A stretch of 47,788 nucleotides of DNA from Candidatus Woesearchaeota archaeon (GCA_016784165.1 JADHVD010000010.1:1-47788); one strand, 5' to 3'; positions 28,782-39,061 are shown, counted from the first letter of the stretch. Notes: a model not told the origin generated them from the sequence alone. Made by a program: numbers and translations.

Positions 28782-29417
28782 TTAACTTTTTTCTAGTATT
28801 TTTACATTTGTAGTGCACAATCCTTTAAAATTGTTTGCATCTTCAAGGGTTCCAACTATAGCATTGTAGTGCATGGGAATTGCCAGTTTTGGTTTGAAAG
28901 TGTTAACTGCTTGTGCTGCTTCTTGTGATGTCATTACATAAGTTCCACTTACAGGAATTAGTGATATATCTATATTTTTTAGAGCTAACATTTCTGGAAT
29001 TATATCTGTATCCCCTGCATGATATATTTTTGTGTTGTTTATTGTTAGTATGAATCCGAGCCATTCGTTTTCTTTTGGGTGAAATTGTTTGTTTGTGTTG
29101 TATGCAGGAACTGCTTCAATCATCATTCCATTTACTTTTATTTTGTTTCCAGGAGTCATTGTTGTAACTCCTTTAATATTAAGGTTTGAGAGTTTGCTTT
29201 GGCAATCTGGGGTAGTGATAATAACTGTGTTTTTGTTGACTATTTTTTCAATATCTTCTCTACTACAATGGTCATAATGTTCATGGGTGATTAAGATAAA
29301 ATCTGCTGGTTCTGTGGAATTTATTTTGAAAGGATCTATATAGATTATTTTTTCATTTGATTTTATTCTGAATCCTGCATGACCTAACCAATCGAGAGTG
29401 ATATTGTTGTATTCCAT
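28782..29417 (-). CDS. Metallo-beta-lactamase-fold hydrolase (UPF0173-like)
   Basis: WLGHAGFRI, LITHEHYDHCS, YHAGDTDIIPEM, AIPMHYN. Confidence 0.9.
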   Translation of the reverse strand: MEYNNITLDWLGHAGFRIKSNEKIIYIDPFKINSTEPADFILITHEHYDHCSREDIEKIVNKNTVIITTPDCQSKLSNLNIKGVTTMTPGNKIKVNGMMIEAVPAYNTNKQFHPKENEWLGFILTINNTKIYHAGDTDIIPEMLALKNIDISLIPVSGTYVMTSQEAAQAVNTFKPKLAIPMHYNAIVGTLEDANNFKGLCTTNVKILEKS

Positions 29418-29515
29418 ATTTTTTGAGAAAATAAGAGTGTATATAAATATTACTGATTCTATAGAATTTGTTTGGATGTATTAGTTATTAGCTATTAGCT
29501 ATTAGATATTATATA

Positions 29516-30466
29516 TTAGATTAAGAATTTTCCTTGTTCTATAATCATTTTACTATCTAAATAAATTGTTGGTGCGCGGAATATTCCGTCAATGTGAATT
29601 GGGACATCAACATCCCCCCCAAAAGATTTGTTGTTCCCCAATGCAATATGTGCTGTGCCCAGAACTTTTTCGTCTTCTAAAACATTTCCAGTTATTTTTG
29701 CGTTTGGATTTGTGCCAATTCCTAGTTCTGCTATATTATAAGCTTCTTTTGGAAGATCTTTGAACATATCTTTTATTTTTTGAGCATGTTCGCCTGTGAT
29801 AGATGTAGCAAATCCATTTTTTACCTCTATTGTTAGTGGGCTTGGTAGTTTTCCTGTCCCCATAGATGCATCAACTATAAATTTTCCATTGGTTGTGCCT
29901 TCTATTGGTGCTAAACACACTTCACCACAAGGGAGATTGCCATATTGTCCTTTTTGAGTATAAAGGCCATCGTTGATTCCATGAATATCCCGACCTTTTA
30001 TGTTCATTGTGATGTCTGTTCCTTTTTGGGTTGTGACTCTCACTATTTCTGTTTTTTCTAGTAGTTTGACTAATTTAGTGTTTCTTTCTTGTAGTTCTTG
30101 GTAATTTATTGGGATTGTTCTTTTTATCATTTCAACTGTTGCGTTAGGCATTGTGGCTATTCTTGCGCCAGCTTCACATGCAGATCTTCTTGCCTTTGTA
30201 TGCGTTAATGATTTTGAAGTTACTAATATGCAAATGTCAAATTCCTTCATTGTTTGTGCTGTGCTTTCTGGGGGTTCTTGCCCATTTATTTTTAGTTCTG
30301 GTATTTCTATTAAGGTTGGTTTTAGAGAAAGTTCTTTTGAAGCGTTTACCAGGGAATTTGCTATTTCTTTTTTGTTTTTGTCTGTTATTATGAGTACTGA
30401 TTCTCCCTCTTTTGCTTGTATACACGTGTTTAGAATAGTTATGGTTGCTTGTTTTAATTCTCCCAT
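29516..30466 (-). CDS. Aminopeptidase T-like (leucyl aminopeptidase, M29 family)
   Basis: GRDIHGINDGLYTQKGQYGNLPCGEVCLAPIEGTTNGKFIVDASMG, AELGIGTNPNAKITGNVLEDEKVLGTAHIALGNN. Confidence 0.88.
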   Translation of the reverse strand: MGELKQATITILNTCIQAKEGESVLIITDKNKKEIANSLVNASKELSLKPTLIEIPELKINGQEPPESTAQTMKEFDICILVTSKSLTHTKARRSACEAGARIATMPNATVEMIKRTIPINYQELQERNTKLVKLLEKTEIVRVTTQKGTDITMNIKGRDIHGINDGLYTQKGQYGNLPCGEVCLAPIEGTTNGKFIVDASMGTGKLPSPLTIEVKNGFATSITGEHAQKIKDMFKDLPKEAYNIAELGIGTNPNAKITGNVLEDEKVLGTAHIALGNNKSFGGDVDVPIHIDGIFRAPTIYLDSKMIIEQGKFLI

Positions 30467-30467
30467 T

Positions 30468-30866
30468 TTAAGAACAAATACCTTTATTACAAGAAGATCC
30501 TGTTGGGCATGTTATTTCTTTATAATTTATACATCTAGGACATTCACGGAAATCACAATAATATTCTATTAAAGTGTCTCCAACACATTCATCAATCATT
30601 GTTGCCTCTTCTTGATTGAAGGTTCCTTTTGTTATTCCTTTTACCATTGGGGCTATTCCTGCGTCTGAATCTGTGCAAATGGTTGATGCTTGACCTGCTA
30701 GATTGGTTTCTGGAGACATTGCACCAAATAAACTAGAAAATATAGCAAATACCCCAAATACTAAAAGAATTGCAACAAATCCTATTTCTAGTTGAAGTAT
30801 TTCATTGAGCTCTTTTTTTTCTATTTTCTCTCCCCCCCTTCCTGAGAGTATCTTTTTTTTGCTCAT
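30468..30866 (-). CDS. Small single-TM, Cys-rich protein of unknown function
   Basis: TM helix LEIGFVAILLVFGVFAIFSSLFG; C-terminal CDFRECPRCINYKEITCPTGSSCNKGIC. Confidence 0.65.
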   Translation of the reverse strand: MSKKKILSGRGGEKIEKKELNEILQLEIGFVAILLVFGVFAIFSSLFGAMSPETNLAGQASTICTDSDAGIAPMVKGITKGTFNQEEATMIDECVGDTLIEYYCDFRECPRCINYKEITCPTGSSCNKGICS

Positions 30867-30972
30867 ATTGTTTTTCTATTTAATAGAATTATTTAAACTT
30901 TACTAAACTTTTGGAATAAACCCCTTCTTTTAGAAACATTTATATATAATTCCCCTTTATATTTCTTTAAAA

Positions 30973-31548
30973 ATGGTGTCAACATTTAGAGGTGTACTTG
31001 AATTCTTTCAAGACTTGGGAGTGTACGATGTAATTTTACCTTTCTTGCTTATATTTACAATTGTTTTTGCAATTCTAGAGAAAGCAAAAGTTTTTGGAAC
31101 TGAAGAGATAGACGGCACCAAATATACTAAGAAAAATCTTAATGCTATGGCTTCTTTTGTGATATCTTTTTTAGTTATAGCTTCATCCCAATTAGTTGAG
31201 ATAATCACTACAGTATCTTCACAAATGGTTATTTTATTATTACTTTCAATATTCTTTTTGATACTAATTGGTTCTTTTTACAAAGAAGGAGAAGGGGTTT
31301 TTCTTGAAGGTGGATGGAAAATTCTTTTTATGGTTTTAATGTTCATTGGAATTGTTTTGATATTCCTTAACGCAATCCATGTTGAAGATGGAAGAAGTTG
31401 GTGGGAATATAGTTGGAATTTTATGGTAGAGAATTGGCAAGGCGATGCTGTCGCTTCAATCATTCTCCTAATAGTGGTTGTAGGACTTATGTATTTTATT
31501 ACAAAAGGACCAACCACAAAAAAAACTAAAGATAAATCGGGAGGTTAA
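30973..31548 (+). CDS. Polytopic membrane protein, paralogue 1 of 3
   Basis: N-terminus DLGVYDVILPFLLIFTIVFAILEKAKVFG shared with the next two ORFs. Confidence 0.75.
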   Translation: MVSTFRGVLEFFQDLGVYDVILPFLLIFTIVFAILEKAKVFGTEEIDGTKYTKKNLNAMASFVISFLVIASSQLVEIITTVSSQMVILLLLSIFFLILIGSFYKEGEGVFLEGGWKILFMVLMFIGIVLIFLNAIHVEDGRSWWEYSWNFMVENWQGDAVASIILLIVVVGLMYFITKGPTTKKTKDKSGG

Positions 31549-31553
31549 TTAAG

Positions 31554-32129
31554 ATGGATTTTACTCAATTTGTATATACGCTTGAAGGTTATGGGCTTAC
31601 AGATGCCTTATTACCTTTTTTATTAATATTTGCAGTGATTTTTGCAATTTTGCAAAAAGTAAAAATATTTGGAAAAGAAAAAAAGAACATTAATGTAATC
31701 CTTGCTGTAGTAATTGGATTATTAGTTGTAATACCGCACGTTACTAATAGTTATCCTCCAGGAGGAGATATTGTAGAGATTATGAATAATGCGATTCCTA
31801 ATGTATCTCTTATAATTATATCGATAATTATGTTGCTCATTTTAGTTGGAGTGTTTGGTTCTGAGATTGATATTGTAGGAACTTCTCTTGCTGGGTGGGT
31901 AGCGTTTATTTCGCTTTTGATAGTAGGTTATATTTTTGGACGAGCTGCAGGGTGGTTCGAATATTTACCAAATTGGCTTAGTTGGCTTGATGATCCAGAA
32001 ACACAAGCATTGGTAATTATATTATTAGTGTTCGGATTATTGATTTGGTTTGTTACTAAAGAGCCTAAGAAAACTACAGAAGGAAGAATTTCCAATGGAT
32101 TTAAAGAGATTGGAAAAATCTTCAAATAA
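31554..32129 (+). CDS. Polytopic membrane protein, paralogue 2 of 3
   Basis: GYGLTDALLPFLLIFAVIFAILQKVKIFG. Confidence 0.75.
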   Translation: MDFTQFVYTLEGYGLTDALLPFLLIFAVIFAILQKVKIFGKEKKNINVILAVVIGLLVVIPHVTNSYPPGGDIVEIMNNAIPNVSLIIISIIMLLILVGVFGSEIDIVGTSLAGWVAFISLLIVGYIFGRAAGWFEYLPNWLSWLDDPETQALVIILLVFGLLIWFVTKEPKKTTEGRISNGFKEIGKIFK

Positions 32130-32144
32130 GGTTAAAACTAAAAA

Positions 32145-32705
32145 ATGGCAGTATTAGATGTAGCATTATTAGAGCATTTTGTAATTGTTTTCCCATTTTT
32201 ATTAATTTGGGTAATTGTATTTGGAATTTTAAGTGCTACAAAAACTTTTGGAGACAATAAAGGAATACATGCTATGATTGGTTTGGTTTTAGCATTTCTT
32301 TTTATTTTATCAAAAGATGCAGTAGCAGTACTTACTTTTGCTTCTCCTTGGTTTGTAATTCTTTTCATTTTTATTATTTTTACAATAATGGCGTTTAAGG
32401 CATTTGGGGCTTCTGATACAGAAGTTATGGGCGTGCTTAGAAATAAAGAATTTAAATATATTGCTACATGGATTGGAATAATTTCTGTGATAATAATGGT
32501 TGCTTCTTTATCTAATGTGCATGGTCAAAGATTGCTTGAAGAAGGTGAAGGGGGAACAACAGTTCAAAGCGGAGAAGGGAGCGTTGCTTCTGGAGATTTT
32601 GATGAAAATGTATGGAATACAATTTTCCATCCAAAAGTGTTAGGTTTAATTTTAGTTTTACTTATATCTAGTTTTACTATACGATATATGACTCAATCTT
32701 CTTAG
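32145..32705 (+). CDS. Polytopic membrane protein, paralogue 3 of 3
   Basis: ALLEHFVIVFPFLLIWVIVFGILSATKTFG. Confidence 0.7.
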   Translation: MAVLDVALLEHFVIVFPFLLIWVIVFGILSATKTFGDNKGIHAMIGLVLAFLFILSKDAVAVLTFASPWFVILFIFIIFTIMAFKAFGASDTEVMGVLRNKEFKYIATWIGIISVIIMVASLSNVHGQRLLEEGEGGTTVQSGEGSVASGDFDENVWNTIFHPKVLGLILVLLISSFTIRYMTQSS

Positions 32706-32753
32706 AACTTTATTTTAATTATTTTTTAATTAATTAATTTAATTAGAATTTTT

Positions 32754-33458
32754 TTATTTTTCTTTTGATTTAATGGGGGATAATTTTTTAGTTATTCTAG
32801 AAAGTTCGTTTATGTTTTCAGTAAAAGTAGGTAATACTTTTTCAAATACTTGATTCATTGCTTTTATTTCAGAACCCACGTCTGTAAGATTTTTATCATA
32901 TTCATCTATTTTACTTATGATTGCTTTGTGAAGTTTATCAAAATCTTCTTTTAAATCATTAACTTGCCCTTCAACTGTGGTGATTTTACTATCCATTTCA
33001 TCTTTCCATTCAACTATTTTATTGATATCTTTTACTAGGACATTCCATTTTTCATCAATGATTGCTTCAGCTATTTCTTCTATTCTTTCTGTTCCGCTAC
33101 CTGTTCCCCATCCATATCCTGGCGTAGGAGCATATCCTTGTGCTGGTGGTGCAGACATTGGCATTTCTTGAGGTGGTGGTGGCATATTTATCCCTTGTTC
33201 TTGTGGTGCTCCCGGTGGCGGGGGTAGTGTTCCTCCTGCTTCTGGAGCTATAGGTGTTGGAGCGCTTTCAATTCCCCCTTTTATGTCTGCTTGACTCATT
33301 GCGTTAAATATCTGGTCAGAGGCGAAACCATCTTTTTGTAAGGCTTGAATAACTTGATTATCTGTTAATCCTTGCCCTCTTAGGTTTATCACTTGATCAG
33401 TTGGTGTCCCTTCAGTTGGAGAAGCAGTTGTTTCTTCACTTTTTTTGAATAATCCCAT
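32754..33458 (-). CDS. Coiled-coil protein with Pro/Gly-rich linker, pilus-locus associated
   Basis: PPPPGAPQEQGINMPPPPQEMPMSAPP linker followed by a long coiled coil. Confidence 0.65.
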   Translation of the reverse strand: MGLFKKSEETTASPTEGTPTDQVINLRGQGLTDNQVIQALQKDGFASDQIFNAMSQADIKGGIESAPTPIAPEAGGTLPPPPGAPQEQGINMPPPPQEMPMSAPPAQGYAPTPGYGWGTGSGTERIEEIAEAIIDEKWNVLVKDINKIVEWKDEMDSKITTVEGQVNDLKEDFDKLHKAIISKIDEYDKNLTDVGSEIKAMNQVFEKVLPTFTENINELSRITKKLSPIKSKEK

Positions 33459-33546
33459 TTCTCCTCCTTTTAGGTTTATTATATTTTTAACAATTATAAA
33501 CTATAAAAAACTTTCGCTATATGCGCACATCTATATATATACAGAT

Positions 33547-33975
33547 TTATTTTTCTTCTATGATATCTCTTACAATATTTTCAACTTGATCATGAGTTAC
33601 AAATTTTATTGGTTCCCATAAATTAACATATTTTTGAAGTGTTTTTACTTCATCTTTTTTAGCAAAAATCTGTAATTCTTTTGCGATTTGTCCAATCTTG
33701 CTATTTATATCTTCTATTTCTCTCCTTATTTCTTTAGTATCTTCATTAATTGCTTTAATTTCAGTGTCAATTCTTTTATTAGATTTTAACATATTTTGAT
33801 CTGTTAGTTGTGTTTTTTTTCTTAAATTAGAATAATTTTCTTCAGCTATCCGTAATCTTCTACTTACATCATTTATTTGATTGATTAAGTTTGGATCTAT
33901 AGAAGGTGCAGATGGTTCTTTAGCAGATTGTCCAAATAATCCCTTTTTTTCTGGTGCTGGTTCTTGAGCAGGCAT
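33547..33975 (-). CDS. Coiled-coil protein, possibly ArlC/D/E (FlaC/D/E)-like
   Basis: Coiled coil then DEVKTLQKYVNLWEPIKFVTHDQVENIVRDIIEE. Confidence 0.55.
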   Translation of the reverse strand: MPAQEPAPEKKGLFGQSAKEPSAPSIDPNLINQINDVSRRLRIAEENYSNLRKKTQLTDQNMLKSNKRIDTEIKAINEDTKEIRREIEDINSKIGQIAKELQIFAKKDEVKTLQKYVNLWEPIKFVTHDQVENIVRDIIEEK

Positions 33976-34075
33976 TGTTTCATTCCTCTTTTATTATTTT
34001 ACCTATTTAATAATTTTTGAATAACAGTAAAATAATAATATTTAAATAGGTATATATATTTTACTAAAATGAGAG

Positions 34076-36376
34076 ATGGTAGAGGAAAAAAGAGGAGCTC
34101 CTGAAGGGGCAAAAGAAGAGGATTATGAAATCTTAAGAGAGGGTGCTGAAGTAACTTTAAGCATTAATGCAGAAGATGCGAGTTATGTTCCTTCTATTGA
34201 AGATAGTTCTATTTGTATGGCTAGCACTATTGAAAGATTAGCTGCAGCTAAAACTGTTACAAGGATAGTTTTCTATCAAAAAAGAGAATTTGAATATGAT
34301 TATGACCAGACACAGATATTGGTGGAGATCGCTAAGGTTTATACTAAATTAAGCAAAGAAAAAGAGATGTTTACTATACAAAATATTGCTGATCCTAGTT
34401 GTGGTAAATGTGCTTCTAGGTGGTATAATCAACTTAGAATGGTCACTTTTAATTTGTTGAAAAGCGATCCAATTGGGGCATATGTTGAGCTTGGAAGGAT
34501 GATCAGACATGAAAATATTAAGTTGCTAAATCTTACTGATAAAAGGTGTGTTGCTTGTGAGAAAAAATATGTTTCCACTTTAAGTTATGTTCAAGGGTTA
34601 ATTGGAAAAACAAGGTTAATTGCAATTGCTAAACCTTATATTGCAGGATACAAAATAGGGGATAGAGAAGTTTACAGAAGAATTTTTACACCAACTATCA
34701 AGCCAGATTTTATGTTTACAAAATTGATGGCTAATTATCCTGAGAATGCAGAAGAACTTGATAATTATAGTGTTGGATCCACAGAGATTGTTGTATTTAA
34801 ACTTCCTGGCAGTGTGGAATATATGTACCACATGACGCCTCCAGAATTTAAGTTGACAGAAGAGAAATACCAGATATTGGATATGGCAAGAAATATTATG
34901 GCAGAACATAAACCAACTAAATCAGAATTTGTTGATCCGGAGAGGATGAGGCAGATATTTTATAATGTAGGTTCTGATTTGATTCAAGAATTAATTGAGT
35001 ATAGGGGGATTAGATTAAAAGAAAAAGATATAGAAGAATTAACAAGTATCTTGGTTAGATATACTATAGGTTTTGGATTAATAGAAGTATTAATGGAAGA
35101 TGAAGAGATTCAAGATGTGAGTATCAATAGCCCTCTTGGTCAGATTCCCATTTATATTGTACATGGAGAATTTGGAGATTGTACAACCAACATTTTTCCA
35201 ACTAAAAAAGAGGCAGAGAGTTGGGCTTCTAAATTAAGAATGATTTCTGGAAGGCCTTTAGATGAGGCAAATCCTTTACTCGACACAGAAATAACTTTAC
35301 CAAGTGCAACAGCAAGAGTATCTGCTACAACAGCACCTTTAACTCCAACTGGTTTGGCTTTTTCATATAGGAGACATAGAGATAAACCATGGACTTTATC
35401 GTTGTTTATTAAGTATAAAATGATCTCTCCTTTAGCTGCAGGATTAATTAGTTTTTTAGTTGATGGTACTAGAACTATGCTTATTGCTGGAACAAGAAGT
35501 TCGGGTAAAAGTAGTTTGTTGGGTAGTATTTTAATTGAAATTATGAGGCGTTATAGGGTTATTACTATTGAAGATACTTTTGAACTTCCAACAATCTCTA
35601 TGAGGAAGATGGGTTACAATATTCAACCCTTGAAAGTTGCAAGTGCATTGGCTAAAGGGGGTGGAGAAGTTAGTGCAACAGATGGTATTAGGGCAACATT
35701 ACGTCTAGGTGATTCTGCTTTGATTGTTGGAGAAGTTAGAAGTAAAGAAGCAATTGCCCTTTTTGAAGCTATGAGGGCAGGTGGTGCGGCTAATGTGGTT
35801 GCTGGAACAACTCACGCTGATTCTCCTTATGGTGTTTATGATAGGATGGTTAATGATATAGGGGTTCCTAAAACAAGTTTTAAGGCTACGGATATTATTA
35901 TTGTTGCTAATCCTGTTAAGAGTGCTGATGGAATACATAAATTTAGAAGAGTAACTGAAATTTGTGAAGTAACTAAAACCTGGGAAGAAGATCCCTTGGT
36001 TGAGGGCGGTTTTATTACTTTGATGAAATATAATGTTAAGAAAGATATGTTAGAGCCTACATCTGAATTAATTAATGGAGATTCTGAAATATTAAAAGCT
36101 ATAGCTGGAAATATAAAAGAATTAGCAGGAGATTGGAGTGGGGTTTGGGAGAATATTGAATTAAGGGGCAAAATTAAAGAAGAAGTTGTTAAAGCCGCTG
36201 AAAGAGAAAAAGATGATGATATGCTTGAAGCGCCATTTATGATACAATCAAATGATCAATTTCATTTAGCTTCTGAAAGAGTACAAAGAGAAACAGGTAA
36301 ATTGGATTCTAAAAAGATATTCTTTGAATGGGAAGAGTGGTTTAGAAAAGAAATAAAAAGAAGAAAGGTAAGATAA
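34076..36376 (+). CDS. Type II/IV secretion (TadA/ArlI-type) ATPase with N-terminal Cys-rich region
   Basis: LIAGTRSSGKSSLLGSIL Walker A, VITIEDTFELPT, ATLRLGDSALIVGEVRSKEAIALFEAMRAGGAANVVAGTTHADSPYGVYDRM. Confidence 0.93.
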   Translation: MVEEKRGAPEGAKEEDYEILREGAEVTLSINAEDASYVPSIEDSSICMASTIERLAAAKTVTRIVFYQKREFEYDYDQTQILVEIAKVYTKLSKEKEMFTIQNIADPSCGKCASRWYNQLRMVTFNLLKSDPIGAYVELGRMIRHENIKLLNLTDKRCVACEKKYVSTLSYVQGLIGKTRLIAIAKPYIAGYKIGDREVYRRIFTPTIKPDFMFTKLMANYPENAEELDNYSVGSTEIVVFKLPGSVEYMYHMTPPEFKLTEEKYQILDMARNIMAEHKPTKSEFVDPERMRQIFYNVGSDLIQELIEYRGIRLKEKDIEELTSILVRYTIGFGLIEVLMEDEEIQDVSINSPLGQIPIYIVHGEFGDCTTNIFPTKKEAESWASKLRMISGRPLDEANPLLDTEITLPSATARVSATTAPLTPTGLAFSYRRHRDKPWTLSLFIKYKMISPLAAGLISFLVDGTRTMLIAGTRSSGKSSLLGSILIEIMRRYRVITIEDTFELPTISMRKMGYNIQPLKVASALAKGGGEVSATDGIRATLRLGDSALIVGEVRSKEAIALFEAMRAGGAANVVAGTTHADSPYGVYDRMVNDIGVPKTSFKATDIIIVANPVKSADGIHKFRRVTEICEVTKTWEEDPLVEGGFITLMKYNVKKDMLEPTSELINGDSEILKAIAGNIKELAGDWSGVWENIELRGKIKEEVVKAAEREKDDDMLEAPFMIQSNDQFHLASERVQRETGKLDSKKIFFEWEEWFRKEIKRRKVR

Positions 36377-38569
36377 ATGCCTATTAAAAAAAAGGAAGAA
36401 GATTTTTTAAGAAAATACCAAAAAAGAATTGAATCAGAAATAACTGGCAAAATAAATGATGACGGGCCTGTGCAATCTACAGAATATCATCAATTTAGAA
36501 AAGAGATGGTCCCCCCTCATTTTAGTTGGTATGAAAAAGCATGTAATTTTAGTGAGGGATTATTTAAAATCTCTCCCCCCGCTGAAAAAATCAAAAGTTT
36601 TGAAGAAGCAATAGATTCTTGCCATTTACAAATAACTCCTACTGGGGCTATGAGTTTTTCTGTGCTTGGGCCACTTGCACTTATTTTAATTGGTTCATTA
36701 GTTAGTTTTGTTTTGATACAAGATACTTTTTTTATTATCTTTTTCTTATTTTTCGGGTTGGCAATGGTAAATGCTTTACAAAAGGCCCCTGAATTTATGG
36801 CAAATAGTTGGCGTATGAAGGCAAGTAATCAGATGGTGCTTTGTGTTTTTTATATTGTTACATATATGAGGCATACTTCTAATTTAGAAAATGCTATTGA
36901 TTTTGCTGCTGAACATCTTGGCCCTCCATTATCTCTTGATCTGAAAAAGGTGCTTTGGAATGTTGAAACCGAAAAATATGAAAATATAAAAGAATCATTG
37001 GAACATTATTCGGGTTCTTGGAGAAAATATAATCGGGAGTTTGTAGAAGGAATGCATTTGATCATGTCTTCTTTATATGAAGGAGAGGAAGCAAGAAGAT
37101 TGAATACTTTGGATAAATCTTTAACAGTTATATTAGAAGAAACATATGAAAAAATGCTTCATTACGCTCATAATCTTAAAGGTCCAATTACTATGCTTCA
37201 TATGTTGGGGGTAATATTACCTATTTTGGGTTTAGTTATATTACCTTTAGTTGTAAGTTTTTCAGAAGGGGTTAATTGGTATCATATTTCTTTATTGTAT
37301 AATGTAGCTCTTCCTGTAGGTGTTTTTTATTTGGGAAAAAAGATATTATCTACACGTCCAAGTGGATATGGTGATACAGATATAGCTGAACAACATCCAG
37401 AGCTGAAAAAGCACAGAAATGTTAATATTAATCTTGGTTTTGCTAAGTATTCTGTTAATCCTATTATGTTTAGTATTTTAGTTGGCGCATTACTTATTAT
37501 GGTGGGAATTTCCCCCATGATGCTTTATGCTGCAGGTGGATCAAATATGGAGTTTGATTTTTGTATTGGAGAAAGAGGCGGAATTGTAAGGGGCGAAGAT
37601 TTAGAAGCTGGTTCTGTAAAGGGAATATGTTTATTGGATTATAAAACTATAAGTACTGGAGAAGTTCGTGGACCTTATGGGATGGGTGCTTCTTTACTTA
37701 GTGTATTTGTCCCTTTAGGGGTTGGATTGGCAATTGCTTTATATTATAAAAGAAGGTCTAGTAAACTTATATTAATAAGAAATAAATCTAAAAAATTGGA
37801 AAAAGAATTTTCTTCTGCATTGTTTCAATTAGGTGGTAGGTTAGGTGATGGTATTCCTACAGAGATGGCGTTTGGGAGTGTTGCTGAATCTATGGAGGGA
37901 ACTACTTCCGGTGAATTTTTTAGGGCTGTTGATACTAATATTAAAAGATTGGGGATGGGTGTTGAAAGTGCTATTTTTGATTCTAGGCATGGAGCATTGA
38001 GGAAATTTCCTTCACATATAATTGAAAGTTCAATGAAAGTGCTGGTAGAAAGTGCAAAGAAAGGACCTCAAATTGCATCTCAAGCACTATCTAATGTTGC
38101 TAGATACATAAAAGAGCTTCATAGAGTTGACGAGAGATTGAAAGATTTGATGGGTGATGTTGTGGGTTCTATGAAATCTCAAGTTAAATTTTTGACTCCA
38201 GTTATTTCAGGTATTGTGGTTGGAATTACTTCTATGATTACTGGAATTTTAGGTAGATTGCAAGGCCATATTGGTAATATGGCTAGTGAATCTGGTGGTG
38301 GAATGGCCAGTGGGGGAGTTATGAATATGTTTGGAGTAGGTATTCCTACTTATTATTTTCAAGTTGTTGTTGGAATTTATGTTGTGCAATTAGGAATCAT
38401 TCTGATTATATTATCTAATGGAATTGAGAATGGTGTAGATAAATTAAATGCTGAATATAGGATTGGAAATGATTTAACCAGGAGCATAATTCTTTATTGT
38501 CTTATTTCTTTTGTGATTATGATGATATTTAATTTGATAGCTAATACCATTATGAGTAGTACGTTGTAG
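36377..38569 (+). CDS. TadC/ArlJ-like (type II secretion F-domain) membrane platform protein
   Basis: Directly follows the ATPase; multiple TM clusters, LEKEFSSALFQLGGRLGDGIPTEMAF typical of T2SF-like domains. Confidence 0.85.
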   Translation: MPIKKKEEDFLRKYQKRIESEITGKINDDGPVQSTEYHQFRKEMVPPHFSWYEKACNFSEGLFKISPPAEKIKSFEEAIDSCHLQITPTGAMSFSVLGPLALILIGSLVSFVLIQDTFFIIFFLFFGLAMVNALQKAPEFMANSWRMKASNQMVLCVFYIVTYMRHTSNLENAIDFAAEHLGPPLSLDLKKVLWNVETEKYENIKESLEHYSGSWRKYNREFVEGMHLIMSSLYEGEEARRLNTLDKSLTVILEETYEKMLHYAHNLKGPITMLHMLGVILPILGLVILPLVVSFSEGVNWYHISLLYNVALPVGVFYLGKKILSTRPSGYGDTDIAEQHPELKKHRNVNINLGFAKYSVNPIMFSILVGALLIMVGISPMMLYAAGGSNMEFDFCIGERGGIVRGEDLEAGSVKGICLLDYKTISTGEVRGPYGMGASLLSVFVPLGVGLAIALYYKRRSSKLILIRNKSKKLEKEFSSALFQLGGRLGDGIPTEMAFGSVAESMEGTTSGEFFRAVDTNIKRLGMGVESAIFDSRHGALRKFPSHIIESSMKVLVESAKKGPQIASQALSNVARYIKELHRVDERLKDLMGDVVGSMKSQVKFLTPVISGIVVGITSMITGILGRLQGHIGNMASESGGGMASGGVMNMFGVGIPTYYFQVVVGIYVVQLGIILIILSNGIENGVDKLNAEYRIGNDLTRSIILYCLISFVIMMIFNLIANTIMSSTL

Positions 38570-38572
38570 AAC

Positions 38573-38722
38573 TACAGTTTCGGCTGTACTGTCAGAGTTT
38601 TGGGAAACTCTGAGAGAGTTAAGAGCAAGCTCTTAACCGGCTATGATAAGCGATATAAATCAACTGTGTTGATTTAATCACTTTGTACACTCACTGATTG
38701 ATTACTTTACTAGATAGAAAAC
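38573..38722. repeat. Four-hairpin intergenic element sharing about 90 bp with 47683-47761
   Basis: TACAG-TTTCGG-CTGTA; CAGAGTTT-TGGG-AAACTCTG; GTTAAGAGC-AA-GCTCTTAAC; ATCAACTGTGTTGAT followed by TTAATCACTTTGTACACTCACTGATTGATTACTTTACTAGATAGAAAAC. Confidence 0.9.
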
Positions 38723-38731
38723 ATGATTAAT

Positions 38732-39059
38732 TAAAAAGGTGGGAACACCGGGATTTGGAACCTACGTTTTGGGTAGTAGCCCTCCAGATTAGTGTGGGAT
38801 ATTAATTCGTTTTACTTATTAAATCCCACTCCATAGTGCATTCTTTAATTGATTATCTCACTAGATAGAAAACGCGATTAATTAAAAAGAGAAGTATAAA
38901 ATTAAAAAGGTGGGAACACCGGGATTTGGAACCTACGTTTTGGGTAGTAGCCCCCCAGACTAGTGTGGGATATTAATTCGTTTTACTCATTAAATCCCAC
39001 TCCATAGTACATTCTTTAATTGATTATCTCACTAGATAGAAAACATGATTAATTAAAAA
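38732..39059. repeat. Two tandem units carrying copies of the tRNA-Phe 3' end plus a conserved hairpin core
   Basis: GGTGGGAACACCGGGATTTG at about 38739 and 38909, real tRNA at about 39060; core GGAACCTAC..ATTAGTGTGGGAT..ATCCCACTCCATAG in both. Confidence 0.95.
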
Positions 39060-39061
39060 GG

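Noticed and set aside
29485-29520. Short TTAGCTATTAGCTATTAG microrepeat
   Set aside because: Few low-complexity AT-rich copies with no gene-boundary copy or hairpin; ordinary slippage is sufficient.
30153-30572. Plus-strand ORFs over the aminopeptidase gene
   Set aside because: Overlap a clearly recognisable minus-strand aminopeptidase T; no family signal in the antisense frame.
38732-39059. Two extra functional tRNA genes beside tRNA-Phe
   Set aside because: Only the 3' end matches; the anticodon and D arms are replaced by a core shared with the tRNA-Cys element.
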